A stretch of 64,000 bases of DNA from Streptomyces brasiliensis (GCF_014647875.1 NZ_BMQA01000003.1:328626-392625); one strand, 5' to 3'; counted from the stretch's first letter, positions 53,271 to 63,897 are shown. Translations and numbers: made by a program. Notes: generated from the sequence alone by a model not told the origin.

Positions 53271-53394
53271 GGGTGTGAGGTTACCGGTGGAGACGGCAGC
53301 GGACACGTGTGCCCACTGCTTCACCCGTTCGTGTCGCCCTTGCTCCGGCGCGGAACTGACGCGCGCTCATGGGCAACTGCCCTCCCCGCGGACG

Positions 53395-54078
53395 TCAGTT
53401 CTGCGACGGCATTGTGGGGGCACCGCCAGCGGTGCCCGGCTCCAGGGCGTCGAGCGCGCGGCGCAACCCCGTTAGTTTGCGTTCGAGATGGGCTGCCGTT
53501 GCCACCGCCGCCGCGTCCGCGGACTCGTCGTCCAGTTGCTTGGACAGCGCCTCGGCCTGTTCCTCGACGGCCGCGAGACGCGCGGACAGTTCGGCGAGCA
53601 GTCCCGCCGGCTCCTTGCCGGGGCCGACCGCGCCCTTGCCGCCGCCCTCCAACTGGAGCCGCAGCAGCGACGCCTGCTCCCGCAGCTGGCAGTTCTTCAT
53701 GTACAGCTCGACGAACACGGACACCTTGGCGCGCAGCACCCACGGGTCGAACGGCTTGGAGATGTAGTCGACCGCGCCCGCGGCGTAGCCCCGGAAGGTG
53801 TGGTGCGGACCGTGGTTGATCGCGGTCAGGAAGATGATCGGGATGTCCCTGGTCCGTTCCCTCCGCTTGATGTGCGCGGCGGTTTCGAAACCGTCCATTC
53901 CCGGCATCTGGACGTCCAGCAGAATGACCGCGAAGTCGTCCGTGAGCAGTGCTTTGAGCGCTTCCTCCCCGGACGATGCCCGCACCAGCGTCTGATCGAG
54001 CGCAGAGAGGATGGCCTCCAGCGCCAGCAGATTCTCCGGCCGGTCATCGACCAGGAGGATCTTGGCCTTCTGCACCAT
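53395..54078 (-). CDS. osaB: Response regulator OsaB-like
   Basis: 227 residues. Receiver domain with ILLVDDRPENLLALE, phosphoacceptor in VILLDVQMPGMDGFETA and Lys in VDYISKPFDP. No DNA-binding domain; instead a C-terminal coiled-coil (LLAELSARLAAVEEQAEALS, then LERKLTGLRRALDAL). This matches OsaB, the osmoadaptation regulator of S. coelicolor needed for growth and differentiation under osmotic stress. ATG 54078 has GGAGG seven bases upstream. 274 bp separate it from the end of the osaA-like kinase gene, leaving room for its own promoter. Confidence 0.9.
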   Translation of the reverse strand: MVQKAKILLVDDRPENLLALEAILSALDQTLVRASSGEEALKALLTDDFAVILLDVQMPGMDGFETAAHIKRRERTRDIPIIFLTAINHGPHHTFRGYAAGAVDYISKPFDPWVLRAKVSVFVELYMKNCQLREQASLLRLQLEGGGKGAVGPGKEPAGLLAELSARLAAVEEQAEALSKQLDDESADAAAVATAAHLERKLTGLRRALDALEPGTAGGAPTMPSQN

Positions 54079-54352
54079 GGCCCGCCCTCCTCGCCCCGGC
54101 GGTACACCGGGCGCCGCCCCAGGGGACGACTCCCTTTCGCCGCCCGTCCTTGTGCCGGTCATGGTAGCCGCACCCCGCCCGTCGCCACACCCTGTCACCG
54201 CGATGTCACTGTGCACGTAGCAGAAACGCAGCGGGAGACCAGAAGGTTCCCGGAATCTCGCGCTTCTACACGGCCCCGGGCACCCAGAGTCAGCAACTCC
54301 CTGCGCCCGCCGAAGGTTCCCGTAACGTTCACGCCGAGGTCGTTCGCCTCTC
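54079..54352 (-). promoter_or_regulatory. osaB upstream region with repeated GGAAC element
   Basis: CGGGAACCTTC occurs twice on the minus strand (54252-54242 and 54322-54312). The first copy has GGAAC followed 17 bases later by CGTTT, and the second by AGTTG, resembling ECF sigma promoters (GGAAC spaced from CGT). No gene fits in this stretch. Confidence 0.4.
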
Positions 54353-57300
54353 TCATTCCTCGCGCATCCACTGCTGCATCACCGACAGCAGGTGATCGGG
54401 ATCGACCGGTTTCGTGACGTAGTCGGAGGCTCCGGACTCGATCGCCTTCTCCCGGTCGCCCTTCATGGCCTTCGCGGTCAGCGCGATGATCGGCAGACCG
54501 GCGAACTGGGGCATCCTGCGGATCGCCGTCGTCGTCGCGTATCCATCCATCTCGGGCATCATGATGTCCATCAGGACGACCGCCACGTCGTCGTGCTGCT
54601 CCAGCACCTCGATGCCCTCTCGTCCGTTCTCGGCGTACAGCACCGACAGGCCGTGCTGCTCCAGGACGCTGGTCAGCGCGAAGACGTTACGGATGTCGTC
54701 GTCGACGATCAGCACCTTCTCCCCGCCGAACCGCACCCCGCGGTGCGACTCCGGTGCCGCCACCTGCTCGGCGGTGGCGGCTGCCGGCCACTGCTCGGCT
54801 GCCGGAGCGCCGCGGCGGCGGCGCCGGAAGAGCGCCGCCGCCCCGTTCTGCGTCTCCTGGTACGACTTCACCTCGGCCGGAGTCTCGATCTCCACGTCGG
54901 ACAGCTCGGACGTCTGGTGCTCCGAGGCGAGCAGCTCGCCCACCGCCAACGCCGGCAGGGACTGCTGATAACCCTGCGGCGGCAGTTCGCTCGGGTAAAG
55001 CGGCAAATACAGCGTGAACGTCGAGCCTCGTCCCGGCTCGCTCTGCGCGTGGATCTCACCGCCGAGCAGTTGCGCGATCTCCCGCGAGATCGACAGCCCG
55101 AGCCCCGTACCACCGTACTTGCGGCTGGTTGTGCCGTCCGCTTGCTTGAACGCCTCGAAGATGACCCGCATCTTGCTGGCCGCGATGCCGATGCCCGTGT
55201 CGGTCACCGAGAACGCGATCAGCGCCGCGTCCGGATCGCTGACCGAACCGGCCTCGAGCAACTGCTCCCTGATGCCCACCGGAACGTGCGCGCCGGCGGG
55301 CCGGATCACCAGCTCCACCGAACCGGAGTCGGTGAATTTCACCGCGTTCGACAGCAGGTTCCGCAGTACCTGGAGCAGCCGCTGCTCGTCCGTGTGCAGG
55401 GTGGCCGGCAGTTCCGGCGAGACCCGTACCGACAGGTCCAGGCCCTTCTCCGCGGTCAGCGGCCGGAACGTGGCCTCCACGTAGTCGACGAGCTGGACGA
55501 GCGCGATGCGCGTCGGCGAGACGTCCATCTTGCCCGCCTCGACCTTCGACAGGTCGAGGATGTCGTTGATCAGCTGGAGCAGATCGGAGCCGGCGCCGTG
55601 GATGGTCTCGGCGAACTCGACCTGCTTGGGCGTCAGGTTCGTGTCGGCGTTGTCCGCGAGCAGCTTGGCCAGAATCAGCAGCGAGTTGAGCGGGGTGCGC
55701 AGCTCGTGCGACATATTGGCCAGGAACTCGCTCTTGTACCGCATGGAGACGGCGAGTTGCTCGGCGCGCTCCTCCAGGACCTGCCGCGCCTCCTCGATCT
55801 CGGTGTTCTTGACCTCGATGTCGCGGTTCTGCTGGGCCAGCAGCTCCGCCTTCTCCTCGAGTTCGGCGTTCGACGCCTGGAGCGCCTTCTGCCGGTTCTC
55901 CAATTCGGCCGACCGCTCCCGGAGTTGCTCGGTCAGTTCCTGCGACTGCTTCAGCAGCAGCTCCGTCTTGGTGTTGACGGAGATGGTGTTGACGCTGGTC
56001 GCGATCATCTCGGCGATCTGGTTGAGGAAGTCCTTCTGGATCTGGGTGAACGGCGCGAAGGAGGCCAGCTCGATGACGCCGAGCACCTTGCCCTCGAACA
56101 GCACCGGCAGCACGATCACCTGTGCGGGCGGGGCCTCCCCCAGCCCGGAGGAGATCTTCAGATAGCCGCTGGGCGCGTTCTCCACCAGGATCGCGCGCTT
56201 CTCCTCGGCAGCCGTGCCGATCAGGCCCTCACCGGGCCCGAACGACGTCGGCATGGAGCCCATCGAGTAGCCGTACGACCCGAGCATGCGCAGTTCGTAC
56301 GCTTCCTCGTCCTCCGCGCTCATGTCCTTGCCGTCGACGAGCGGCATCGCCAGGAAGAACGCGCCGTGCTGCGCCGAGACCACCGGCGTCAGCTCGCTCA
56401 TGATGAGCGACGCCACGTCCTCCAGGTCGCGGCGGCCCTGCATCAGGGCGGAGATGCGGGCGAGGTTGCCCTTGAGCCAGTCCTGCTCCTCGTTGGCGAT
56501 CGTGGTGTCGCGCAGGTTGGCGATCATCTTGTTGATGTAGTCCTGCAGCTCCTGGATCTCGCCGGCGGCGTCCACGTCCAGCTTCAGGTTGAGGTCGCCG
56601 CGGGTCACCGCGGTGGCCGCGCGCGCGATGGCACGCACCTGCCGGGTGAGGTTCCCGGCCATCTCGTTCACGGATTCCGTCAGGTCGCGCCAGGTGCCGT
56701 CGACGTCACGCACGCGTGCCTGGCCGCCGAGCTGCCCCTCGGTGCCCACCTCGCGGGCGACCCGGGTGACCTCCTCGGCGAAGCTGGACAGCTGATCAAC
56801 CATCGTGTTGATCGTCGTCTTGAGTTCGAGGATCTCACCACGGGCGTCAATGTCGATCTTCTTCGTCAAGTCACCCTTGGCGATGGCCGTGGTGACCATG
56901 GCGATGTTGCGCACCTGGCCGGTCAGGTTGGACGCCATCTGGTTCACGGACTCGGTGAGGTCCTTCCAGGTGCCGGCCACGCCCGGTACGTGCGCCTGAC
57001 CGCCGAGGATGCCGTCCGTGCCCACCTCGCGGGCCACCTTGGTGACCTGTTCGGCGAACGAACTCAGCGTCTTCACCATGGTGTTGATGGTGTCGGCGAG
57101 CTGCGCCACCTCGCCCCGCGCCTCGATGGTCACCTGCCGTGTCAGGTCGCCGTTGGCGACGGCCGCGGAGACCTGGGAGATGTTGCGCACCTGCATGGTC
57201 AGGTTGTTGGCCATCAGGTTCACGTTGTTGCTGAGGTCCTTCCAGATGCCCGTGACACCCGGCACGTGCGCCTGGCCGCCCAGGATGCCCTCGGTGCCCA

Positions 57301-59806
57301 CCTCGCGGGCCACGCGGGTCACCTGCTCGGCGAAGGACGACAGCTGGTCGACCATCGTGTTGACCGTCGTGACGAGCTCAAGGATCTCGCCCTTCGCGTC
57401 AACAGTGATCTTCTTGGACAGGTCGCCCTTGGCGACCGCGGTCGTGACCTCGGCGATGTTGCGCACCTGGATGGTCAGGTTGTTCGCCATGAAGTTCACG
57501 GACTGGGTGAGGTCCTTCCAGGTGCCCGCGACCCCCTGCACCTCGGCCTGGCCGCCCAGCATGCCCTCCGTGCCCACCTCGCGCGCGACGCGCGTGACCT
57601 CCTGGGCGAACGACGACAGCTGGTCGACCATCGTGTTCAGGGTGTTCTTCAGCTCCTGGATCTCGCCGCGCGCGTCCACGGTGATCTTCTGCGACAGGTC
57701 ACCGCGCGCCACAGCCGTCGCGACCTGCGCGATGTTGCGCACTTGGGCGGTGAGGTTGCCGGCCATGCCGTTCACGGAGTCGGTCAGGTCGCGCCACACA
57801 CCGGCCACACCGGGCACCTGTGCCTGACCGCCGAGGCGGCCCTCCGTGCCCACCTCGCGGGCCACCTTGGTGACCTGGTCGGCGAAGGCGGACAGTTGAT
57901 CGACCATCGTGTTGATCGTGTTCTTCAACTCGAGGATCTCGCCACGGGCGTCGACGTCGATCTTCTGCGACAGGTCGCCGCGGGCCACCGCCGTCGTCAC
58001 CTGCGCGATCTGCCGCACCTGGGAGGTCAGGTTGCCCGCCATGAAGTTGACGGAGTCCGTCAGCTCCTTCCAGGTGCCCGAGACGCCGTCCACCCGTGCC
58101 TGGCCGCCCAGCCGGCCCTCGGTGCCTACGTCCCGGGCCATCCGCGTGACCTGGTCGGCGAAGCTGGAGAGCTGGTCCACCATCGTGTTCACGGTGTTCT
58201 TCAGCTGGAGCATCTCGCCGGAGACATCGACCGTGACCTTCTGCGACAGGTCGCCGTTGGCGACCGCCGTCGTCACCTGCGCGATGTTGCGGACCTGACC
58301 GGTGAGGTTGCGGAACGCGGTGTTGACGGAGTCGGTCAAGTCCTTCCACGTACCGGCCGCGCCGGCGACCTGCGCCTGGCCGCCCAGCTCACCCTCGACC
58401 CCGATCTCCCGGGCCACGCGCGTGACCTCGGCACCGAACGACGACAGTTGATCAACCATCCCGTTGACGGTGTTCTTCAGTTCGAGCATCTCGCCGGCCA
58501 CGTCGACCGTGACCTTCTGCGACAGATCACCGCTGGCCACCGCCGTCGTCACCGCGGCGATGTCCCGCACCTGCGTGGTGAGATTCCGGAAAACCGTGTT
58601 CACGGAATCCGTCAGGTCTTTCCACGTCCCCGCCGCGCCCGGCACGTTCGCCTGACCGCCGAGCCGTCCCTCGGCACCGACCTCGTTGGCCACGCGCGTG
58701 ACCTCGTCGGCGAAGATCCGCAGCGTCTCGGTCATCTGGTTGATCGTCTCCGCGAGCTGTGCGACCTCACCGCGCGCCGGGACGGTCACCTTCTGCGACA
58801 GATCACCACTGGCGACGGCGGTGGTGACCTGGGAGATGCCGCGCACCTGGGCGGTGAGGTTGCCCGCCATGGTGTTGACGGAGTCGGTGAGCTCCTTCCA
58901 CACGCCGGCCACCCCGGGCACCTGCGCCTGACCGCCCAGGATGCCCTCCGTGCCCACCTCACGGGCGACCCGCGTCACCTCGGAGGAGAAGGACGACAGC
59001 TGCTCCACCATCGTGTTGACGGTGTTCTTCAGCTCCAGCATCTCGCCGGCCACGTGCACGGTGACCTTGCGCGACAGATCACCCCGCGCGACCGCGGTCG
59101 TCACCAGCGCGATGTCCCGGACCTGTGCGGTCAGCCGGTTCGCCATCGTGTTGACGGACTCCGTCAGGTCCTTCCACGAACCGGACATTCCGCGCACCCG
59201 GGCCTGACCGCCCAGCTTGCCCTGGGTGCCCACCTCGCTGGCCACGCGCGTGACCTCGTCGGTGAACGTCGAGAGCTGGTCGACCAGATTGTTGACGGTC
59301 CGTCCGACCCGCAGGAACTCGCCCCGCAGCGGATGCCCGGTCCCGTCCGGCGCCTGCGTCCGCAGCTCCATGCGCGGCGACAGATCACCTTCGGCCACCG
59401 CGGTCAGCACACGGCCGACCTCGGACACGGGCCGTACGAGATCGTCGACCAGGGCGTTGGAGGCCTCGATGGCGGCTGCCCAGGAGCCCTCGAAGGCACC
59501 CGTTTCCAGCCGTTCTGTGAGCTTTCCCTCACGTCCGACCGTGCGCCGCACCCGGGACAACTCACCCGTGAGATGGAGATTGCGGTCCGCCACCTCGTTG
59601 AAGACGGCGGCGATTTCCGACATCACGCCGTCCCCGGACACCGTGAGCCGCTTGCGGAAGTTCCCGTCGCGCATCGCCACGAGAGCCACCAGCAGCCGGT
59701 TCAGGGCCGCCGTGTCCACCACGGTGGTCCCGCCCCGCTGCCTGCTCAGGGACTGTCCGCCTTTCGCGCGCGTCTTAGCGCCCCGCGTCGCCGCGCCAGA
59801 CTCCAC
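54353..59806 (-). CDS. osaA: Giant hybrid histidine kinase with HAMP-repeat array, OsaA-like
   Basis: 1817 residues without a membrane segment. Residues about 100-1130 are a poly-HAMP array: some ten 92-residue repeats each with TTAVAxGDLSQKxTV, [20 protein letters not shown], [18 protein letters not shown] and [11 protein letters not shown]. Then a GAF domain (GFFLAMPL-type region), a coiled coil, a HisKA helix with [17 protein letters not shown], an ATPase domain ([22 protein letters not shown]) and a C-terminal receiver ([37 protein letters not shown]). GTG 59806 has GGAGG six bases upstream, better than GTG 59836. Matches OsaA, which signals to OsaB in osmoadaptation. Confidence 0.93.
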   Translation of the reverse strand: MESGAATRGAKTRAKGGQSLSRQRGGTTVVDTAALNRLLVALVAMRDGNFRKRLTVSGDGVMSEIAAVFNEVADRNLHLTGELSRVRRTVGREGKLTERLETGAFEGSWAAAIEASNALVDDLVRPVSEVGRVLTAVAEGDLSPRMELRTQAPDGTGHPLRGEFLRVGRTVNNLVDQLSTFTDEVTRVASEVGTQGKLGGQARVRGMSGSWKDLTESVNTMANRLTAQVRDIALVTTAVARGDLSRKVTVHVAGEMLELKNTVNTMVEQLSSFSSEVTRVAREVGTEGILGGQAQVPGVAGVWKELTDSVNTMAGNLTAQVRGISQVTTAVASGDLSQKVTVPARGEVAQLAETINQMTETLRIFADEVTRVANEVGAEGRLGGQANVPGAAGTWKDLTDSVNTVFRNLTTQVRDIAAVTTAVASGDLSQKVTVDVAGEMLELKNTVNGMVDQLSSFGAEVTRVAREIGVEGELGGQAQVAGAAGTWKDLTDSVNTAFRNLTGQVRNIAQVTTAVANGDLSQKVTVDVSGEMLQLKNTVNTMVDQLSSFADQVTRMARDVGTEGRLGGQARVDGVSGTWKELTDSVNFMAGNLTSQVRQIAQVTTAVARGDLSQKIDVDARGEILELKNTINTMVDQLSAFADQVTKVAREVGTEGRLGGQAQVPGVAGVWRDLTDSVNGMAGNLTAQVRNIAQVATAVARGDLSQKITVDARGEIQELKNTLNTMVDQLSSFAQEVTRVAREVGTEGMLGGQAEVQGVAGTWKDLTQSVNFMANNLTIQVRNIAEVTTAVAKGDLSKKITVDAKGEILELVTTVNTMVDQLSSFAEQVTRVAREVGTEGILGGQAHVPGVTGIWKDLSNNVNLMANNLTMQVRNISQVSAAVANGDLTRQVTIEARGEVAQLADTINTMVKTLSSFAEQVTKVAREVGTDGILGGQAHVPGVAGTWKDLTESVNQMASNLTGQVRNIAMVTTAIAKGDLTKKIDIDARGEILELKTTINTMVDQLSSFAEEVTRVAREVGTEGQLGGQARVRDVDGTWRDLTESVNEMAGNLTRQVRAIARAATAVTRGDLNLKLDVDAAGEIQELQDYINKMIANLRDTTIANEEQDWLKGNLARISALMQGRRDLEDVASLIMSELTPVVSAQHGAFFLAMPLVDGKDMSAEDEEAYELRMLGSYGYSMGSMPTSFGPGEGLIGTAAEEKRAILVENAPSGYLKISSGLGEAPPAQVIVLPVLFEGKVLGVIELASFAPFTQIQKDFLNQIAEMIATSVNTISVNTKTELLLKQSQELTEQLRERSAELENRQKALQASNAELEEKAELLAQQNRDIEVKNTEIEEARQVLEERAEQLAVSMRYKSEFLANMSHELRTPLNSLLILAKLLADNADTNLTPKQVEFAETIHGAGSDLLQLINDILDLSKVEAGKMDVSPTRIALVQLVDYVEATFRPLTAEKGLDLSVRVSPELPATLHTDEQRLLQVLRNLLSNAVKFTDSGSVELVIRPAGAHVPVGIREQLLEAGSVSDPDAALIAFSVTDTGIGIAASKMRVIFEAFKQADGTTSRKYGGTGLGLSISREIAQLLGGEIHAQSEPGRGSTFTLYLPLYPSELPPQGYQQSLPALAVGELLASEHQTSELSDVEIETPAEVKSYQETQNGAAALFRRRRRGAPAAEQWPAAATAEQVAAPESHRGVRFGGEKVLIVDDDIRNVFALTSVLEQHGLSVLYAENGREGIEVLEQHDDVAVVLMDIMMPEMDGYATTTAIRRMPQFAGLPIIALTAKAMKGDREKAIESGASDYVTKPVDPDHLLSVMQQWMREE
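56600..59400 (-). repeat. osaA: 276-bp coding repeats of the HAMP array
   Basis: About ten direct repeats of 276 bp inside osaA encode the 92-residue HAMP units. Short phrases such as GTGCCCACCTCGCGGGC recur at the same spacing. Units differ at many silent sites, so the array is old, yet blocks remain similar enough for slippage or assembly error. Confidence 0.85.
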
Positions 59807-60201
59807 TGTGTCCCTCCCGCAGGGGTCGACCGTCACTGCCGTGCTCGGGTACTTCTCTTCGGCGTACCAGACACCGGTTACTGCTGCTGACCGCCGGACG
59901 TTTCCGCCGGTCCGGATCCGGCCACACCACTGGCTGCTGCCCGCAGTACTCGGATCACACCCGGCCCGCCCGGACCTTCACAAGAAGCTTGCCCAGTGTT
60001 TCACCCCTGCCGAACCAGGCCATAACAGTTCGGCAGCTTCGCACATCGTCCGCACACCCCGGGGGCGTAAACACCGGCGACCGGCACCCGCTCGGACGGC
60101 GAAGGTAAGTAACCTTGCATGCGGCTGTCCAGCCGCACCGGTCCGTCCGGCCTGGGCGGTGGCACGAGCACGAGCGGGCATCGGAGGGGCGGCCGCAGAC
60201 C
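59807..60201. promoter_or_regulatory. 395-bp divergent region between osaA and the PP2C gene
   Basis: No gene seen. It contains a perfect 9-bp inverted repeat (CTGCCGAAC at 60007-60015, complement at 60028-60036, 12-bp spacer) and a tight hairpin GCGGCTG-TC-CAGCCGC at 60121-60136. Either could be an operator or a transcript hairpin for one of the divergent genes. Confidence 0.5.
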
Positions 60202-62958
60202 ATGACCACCGGAGTGATCCCCGGGGGACAGACCCCGGACCCCGGGCCGACGGGCAAGCGCATGCCGCAGCAGCGGCAGGACCTGGCCGGCCAGGGAGTC
60301 CTGCATGCCGACAACAGGTCGAGGAGTTCTGTGATCACCGCGCGCGCGGCCGCCACCTTCGAGCCCGTCGGACGATCGGTCGCGACCGCCCGGTCCTTCG
60401 TCCGCGACACGCTCCAAGGCTGGGGCTTCGCCGACATCGTCGACGACGCCGTGGTCCTGACCAGCGAGCTGGTCACCAACGCGGTGGTACACGCCGGCAC
60501 CCATGCCGACGTGCTGTGCCTGCGCGCCGACGACGGCGTACGGATCGAGGTGGCCGACCGCTACCCGGAGCGCGAGGTCCCCCTCCAGGGCTCGGCCGTC
60601 AACATGGGAAGCCCCGACCGCGAGGGCGGCCGCGGCCTCCAGCTCTGCGCCGCCCTGGCCGCCCGCTGGGGCGTCGAGTACACGCCGACGCACAAGAACG
60701 TCTGGTTCCGACTCGACCTCCCCGAGCGCCCGGTGGGCACGCGCACCGCCGGTCCGTCCCTCCCGGCCGCCCTCCTGCCGCTGGCCGACGGCCGGGTCCG
60801 CGTGGCGGTCGTCCAGATCGACCGCACGGGCGCCATCACGGCGTGGAACGAGGACGCCGGGGACCTCTTCGGCTACCCCGCAGACCAGGTCACCGGCAAG
60901 CCCCTCACCGACTTGGCGGCCTGGCCGCACACCCCGGGCACCAGCACTGGCATCGCCGAGGCGCTCCAGCTCTCGCGCTGGGAGGGCAGTTACGGCATCC
61001 GCGGCGCCGACGGCCGCGTGACCCCGGTGTACGCCTCGCATCTGAGGGTCCGTGACACCGGCGGTGAGCCCTCCACGGTCTGCCTCCTGGTCAGGGACCA
61101 CGAACGCGCCGTGCTCCAGACGCCGTTGCGCGTGCCTGCCTCCGACACCGCCGCATCGGCGGACGGCCAGAGCGCCGACCCCTTCGAGGTGTTCATCGGC
61201 TCGCCGGCCCCGGACGACCTCGACGGCCTCCTGCAGCGCACGGTGGAGCGCGCCCGCGACATGCTCGACGGCGACTCGGCCTTCCTGCTCCTCGCGACCG
61301 ACGACGAAACGGAGTTGGAGGTCCGCGCCTCCACCGGCCTGCCCTCCGCCCGCCAGCGCTTCGCGCGCGTGCCCGTCGAGGCCGGCCCCGGCCGCTACGG
61401 CTCGGCCCGCATGCCCGCCGTCCACGACGACCTGACGGCCGTACCGGGCGCCGTACCGCTGCTCAGCGGTACCGGCATGCGCTCGGTCGTCACCGTCCCG
61501 CTGAAGGTCGAGGGCCGCCTCACCGGCTCCCTCGGCGTCGCCGCCGAGGCACCGACCCGCTACTCCAACGAGGAGGCCCTGCGCCTCCAGTTCGCCGCCG
61601 ACCGCATCGCCCTGGCCGTCGAGTCGGCCCGCCTCGGCGAGCTGGAGCGGCTGCGCCGCGGCTCGCTGAGCTTCCTCGTCGAGGCCTCCGACCTGCTGGC
61701 CGGCACCCTGGACCGCGACCAGACCCTGGCCCTGATGGCCCAGATGACGGTGCCGACCCTGGCCACGTGGTGCGCCGTCTACACCATCGCCGACCAGGCC
61801 TCGGAGCCGTATCTCTCGTATGTCCTGCACGAGGACGAGGACCTCATCGACGGCATCAAGTCGTTGCTGTCGAAGATGCCGCCGCCCGACCCGGTACCGA
61901 CCCCGGGCGCCCGCGTCTGGACGGCCCCCGCCGAGGTGGCGCACCAGGCCGCCCTGCGTACCTCCATGCGCAGCCTCGGCCTCACCGGCGGCCCCGCGCA
62001 CCACATCTCCTCGGGCATCGGCCCGACCCTCGCCACGGCGTCCGCGGTGGGCGGCGAGACCGTGGTCCTCCCGCTCGTCGCGCGCAACCGCGTCATCGGC
62101 ATGCTGACGCTCGGCAAACCGACCGACGAACACTTCCGGCAGGAAATCCTGGAACTGGCCGAGGACTTGTCCCGCCGGGCCGCCCTGGCCCTGGACAACG
62201 CCCGCCTGTACTCGGAGCGCACGGCCATCAGCCAGTCGCTCCAGCGCAGCCTCCTGCCGCCCGGCCTCCCGCAGATCGACGGCGTCGAGGTGGAGGTCAT
62301 CTACCGCGCGGCGGGCGAGGGCAACGAGGTCGGCGGCGACTTCTACGACGTCTTCCCGATCCGCGACGGCGTGTACGGCTTCGCCATCGGTGACGTCTGC
62401 GGTACGGGCCCGAACGCGGCGGCCGTCACGGGCCTCGCCCGGCACGCCCTGCGCCTGCTCGCCCGTGAGGGCCTCACCGGTCCGGCGGTCCTGGAGCGTC
62501 TGAACTCGGCCATTCTCGACGAGGGCGCCCGCAGCCGCTTCCTGACGCTCCTTTACGGCGAGATGTGCCCGCAGGAGGACGGCAGCGCGGAGCTGAAGGT
62601 GGTCTGCGCCGGCCACCCGCTCCCCCTCCGCCTGCGCCAGGACGGCACGGTCGAGGCGGCGGCCGAACCGCAGCCGCTCCTCGGCGTGATCGAGGATCTC
62701 GAGCTGTACGAGCAGACGGTCACCCTCGACCCGGGCGACGTCCTCCTGTGCGTCACGGACGGAGTGACCGAACGCCGCGAGGGCACCCGCATGCTGGGCG
62801 ACGACGGTCTCGCCGACGTCCTGACGACCTGCACGGGCCTCACGGCGGGCGCGGTCGCGGCACGCATCATGCGGGCGGTGGAGCGGTTCGCATCGGACGC
62901 CCCGTCCGACGACATGGCGATTCTCGCAATGCGGGTCCCGGGTCTGCACAAGGACTAG
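60202..62958 (+). CDS. PP2C (SpoIIE) phosphatase with ATPase, PAS and GAF domains
   Basis: 918 residues in order: RsbW-like ATPase (FVRDTLQGWGFADIVDDAVV, LTSELVTNAVVHAGTH, GGRGLQLCAALAARWGV), PAS (VVQIDRTGAITAWNEDAGDL), GAF (about 350-500), second GAF (about 520-680), and SpoIIE-type phosphatase (SLLPPGLPQIDGVEVEV, GNEVGGDFYDVFPI, GDVCGTGPNAAAVTGLARH, CVTDGVTERREG, PSDDMAILAMRV) with metal-binding Asp residues present. It can combine anti-sigma kinase and anti-anti-sigma phosphatase activities in one chain, so probably a stress-signalling switch. ATG 60202 follows GGAGGGG by 12 bases. Divergent from osaA, suggesting joint osmotic or stress control. Confidence 0.9.
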   Translation: MTTGVIPGGQTPDPGPTGKRMPQQRQDLAGQGVLHADNRSRSSVITARAAATFEPVGRSVATARSFVRDTLQGWGFADIVDDAVVLTSELVTNAVVHAGTHADVLCLRADDGVRIEVADRYPEREVPLQGSAVNMGSPDREGGRGLQLCAALAARWGVEYTPTHKNVWFRLDLPERPVGTRTAGPSLPAALLPLADGRVRVAVVQIDRTGAITAWNEDAGDLFGYPADQVTGKPLTDLAAWPHTPGTSTGIAEALQLSRWEGSYGIRGADGRVTPVYASHLRVRDTGGEPSTVCLLVRDHERAVLQTPLRVPASDTAASADGQSADPFEVFIGSPAPDDLDGLLQRTVERARDMLDGDSAFLLLATDDETELEVRASTGLPSARQRFARVPVEAGPGRYGSARMPAVHDDLTAVPGAVPLLSGTGMRSVVTVPLKVEGRLTGSLGVAAEAPTRYSNEEALRLQFAADRIALAVESARLGELERLRRGSLSFLVEASDLLAGTLDRDQTLALMAQMTVPTLATWCAVYTIADQASEPYLSYVLHEDEDLIDGIKSLLSKMPPPDPVPTPGARVWTAPAEVAHQAALRTSMRSLGLTGGPAHHISSGIGPTLATASAVGGETVVLPLVARNRVIGMLTLGKPTDEHFRQEILELAEDLSRRAALALDNARLYSERTAISQSLQRSLLPPGLPQIDGVEVEVIYRAAGEGNEVGGDFYDVFPIRDGVYGFAIGDVCGTGPNAAAVTGLARHALRLLAREGLTGPAVLERLNSAILDEGARSRFLTLLYGEMCPQEDGSAELKVVCAGHPLPLRLRQDGTVEAAAEPQPLLGVIEDLELYEQTVTLDPGDVLLCVTDGVTERREGTRMLGDDGLADVLTTCTGLTAGAVAARIMRAVERFASDAPSDDMAILAMRVPGLHKD

Positions 62959-62991
62959 GACGGGAAGCGGAGCGAGATCGGGCACACGACG

Positions 62992-63021
62992 AAGGCCCCA
63001 CCCGGATGGGTGGGGCCTTTT
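62992..63021 (+). terminator. Intrinsic terminator of the PP2C gene
   Basis: AAGGCCCCACCC pairs with GGGTGGGGCCTT around a GGAT loop and is followed by TT. One of the clearest intrinsic terminators in the window, 34 bp after the stop. Confidence 0.85.
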
Positions 63022-63026
63022 GGCTG

Positions 63027-63099
63027 AGCCCCCAAACGGAATCGAACCGTTGACCTTCTCCTTACCATGGAGACGCTCTACCGACTGAGCTATAGGGGC
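63027..63099 (-). tRNA. tRNA-Thr (GGT)
   Basis: 73-nt cloverleaf on the minus strand beginning GCCCCUAUAGCUCAGUCGGU. The anticodon arm CUCC-AUGGUAA-GGAG places GGU at positions 34-36, decoding ACC and ACU threonine codons. T arm contains GGUUCGAUUCC. Discriminator is U; CCA is not encoded. No integrase or duplicated 3' end is nearby, so it is not an occupied attachment site here. Confidence 0.95.
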
Positions 63100-63175
63100 C
63101 TGTTGCGTTTTCGAGGTTTCCCCCGCGACAACGAAAGAAATCATACCCCGAACGGAGCCGCGTTCCCAAACCCGT

Positions 63176-63853
63176 TCAGAAAGCGGGCTGAAGCAATCCA
63201 CCGAGGGCATTGCACGCCGACACGACCTTCTGCATCTCCCGCTTGGTGAGCGAGGAGTCCACGGGAAGCGCCAGCGTTTCGTCGGCGGCCCGCTCGGTCT
63301 CCGGCAGCGACACGCAGCGCCGGAACTCCGGCAGCCGGTGCACGGGCGTCTTCACCGGCACTCGGCACTCGACTCCCCTGGTCCGCACGGCCCGTGCGAA
63401 GGCGTCCCGGTCCGGCCGGCCATTGCCCGGCACACGCACGACGTACTGCTGGAAGGTGTGCCCGTCCCCGCCGTCGGGCGTGCGCACGCCCCTGAGCTTG
63501 GCGTCGAGATAGGCGGCCCGCTGCCGCCGCTGGGCGACCTCGTCGTACGGCGCCTCGGACTCGCCCTGCTCCAAGACCAGCAGCCCGTGCCGCTGACCGA
63601 GGGTGTGCAACCGCCCGAGATCGGCGCGCCGTCCGAAGCGGTGGACCACAACGACGCCCGCGGTACGGGGCGTTATGGCGGCGTCGACGGAGGACGCGTC
63701 GAGGCAGTATGTCACCGGATCTATGTCCGCGAACACCGGTATCGCGCCGGCGAGTGTCACGGCCTCGGCGACTTCCACGTTCCCGAAGGCCGGAACGACG
63801 ACTTCGTCACCGACTCCGACGCCGGCGGCCCTCAGCATTGCAGCAGTACCCAT
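63176..63853 (-). CDS. DegT/DnrJ/EryC1-like protein lacking the PLP-lysine segment
   Basis: 225 residues. N-terminal part MGTAAMLRAAGVGVGDEVVV then PVFADIDPVTYCLDASSVDA and AITPRTAGVVVVHRFGRRAD follows the first half of sugar aminotransferases of the DegT family; the C-terminal part (HTFQQYVVRVPGNGRPDRDA, VKTPVHRLPEFRR, LALPVDSSLTKREM) follows their last third. About 90 residues between, including the GKN-type motif with the PLP lysine, are missing and replaced by a short Arg/Glu-rich linker. Full members have about 370 residues. It cannot be a normal aminotransferase. Frame is otherwise clean, so it may be a conserved non-catalytic derivative. ATG 63853; a longer frame to 63946 would run into the rRNA terminator. 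Just downstream of the rRNA operon. Confidence 0.7.
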   Translation of the reverse strand: MGTAAMLRAAGVGVGDEVVVPAFGNVEVAEAVTLAGAIPVFADIDPVTYCLDASSVDAAITPRTAGVVVVHRFGRRADLGRLHTLGQRHGLLVLEQGESEAPYDEVAQRRQRAAYLDAKLRGVRTPDGGDGHTFQQYVVRVPGNGRPDRDAFARAVRTRGVECRVPVKTPVHRLPEFRRCVSLPETERAADETLALPVDSSLTKREMQKVVSACNALGGLLQPAF

Positions 63854-63897
63854 ACGGGGATGCTGAGCGCGGAACGTGAACGTCAAGTTACGGCAAA

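Noticed and set aside
56600..59400. Regular repeats that could suggest a repeat array such as CRISPR
   Set aside because: The 276-bp period encodes 92-residue HAMP units within one intact reading frame; there are no short identical repeats with unique spacers.
54392..59890. A rightward frame of about 1830 codons opposite osaA
   Set aside because: It is the complement of the strongly supported HAMP kinase. In DNA with nearly all G/C third positions the complementary frame lacks stops; its composition is His/Arg/Gly/Leu-rich and matches no domain.
63027..63099. tRNA-Thr as an attachment site for an integrative element
   Set aside because: No integrase, no duplicated tRNA 3' end and no composition change around it in this window.
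60001..63210. A leftward frame of about 1070 codons opposite the PP2C phosphatase
   Set aside because: Antisense of a multi-domain protein with clear motifs, and it would run across a tRNA gene.
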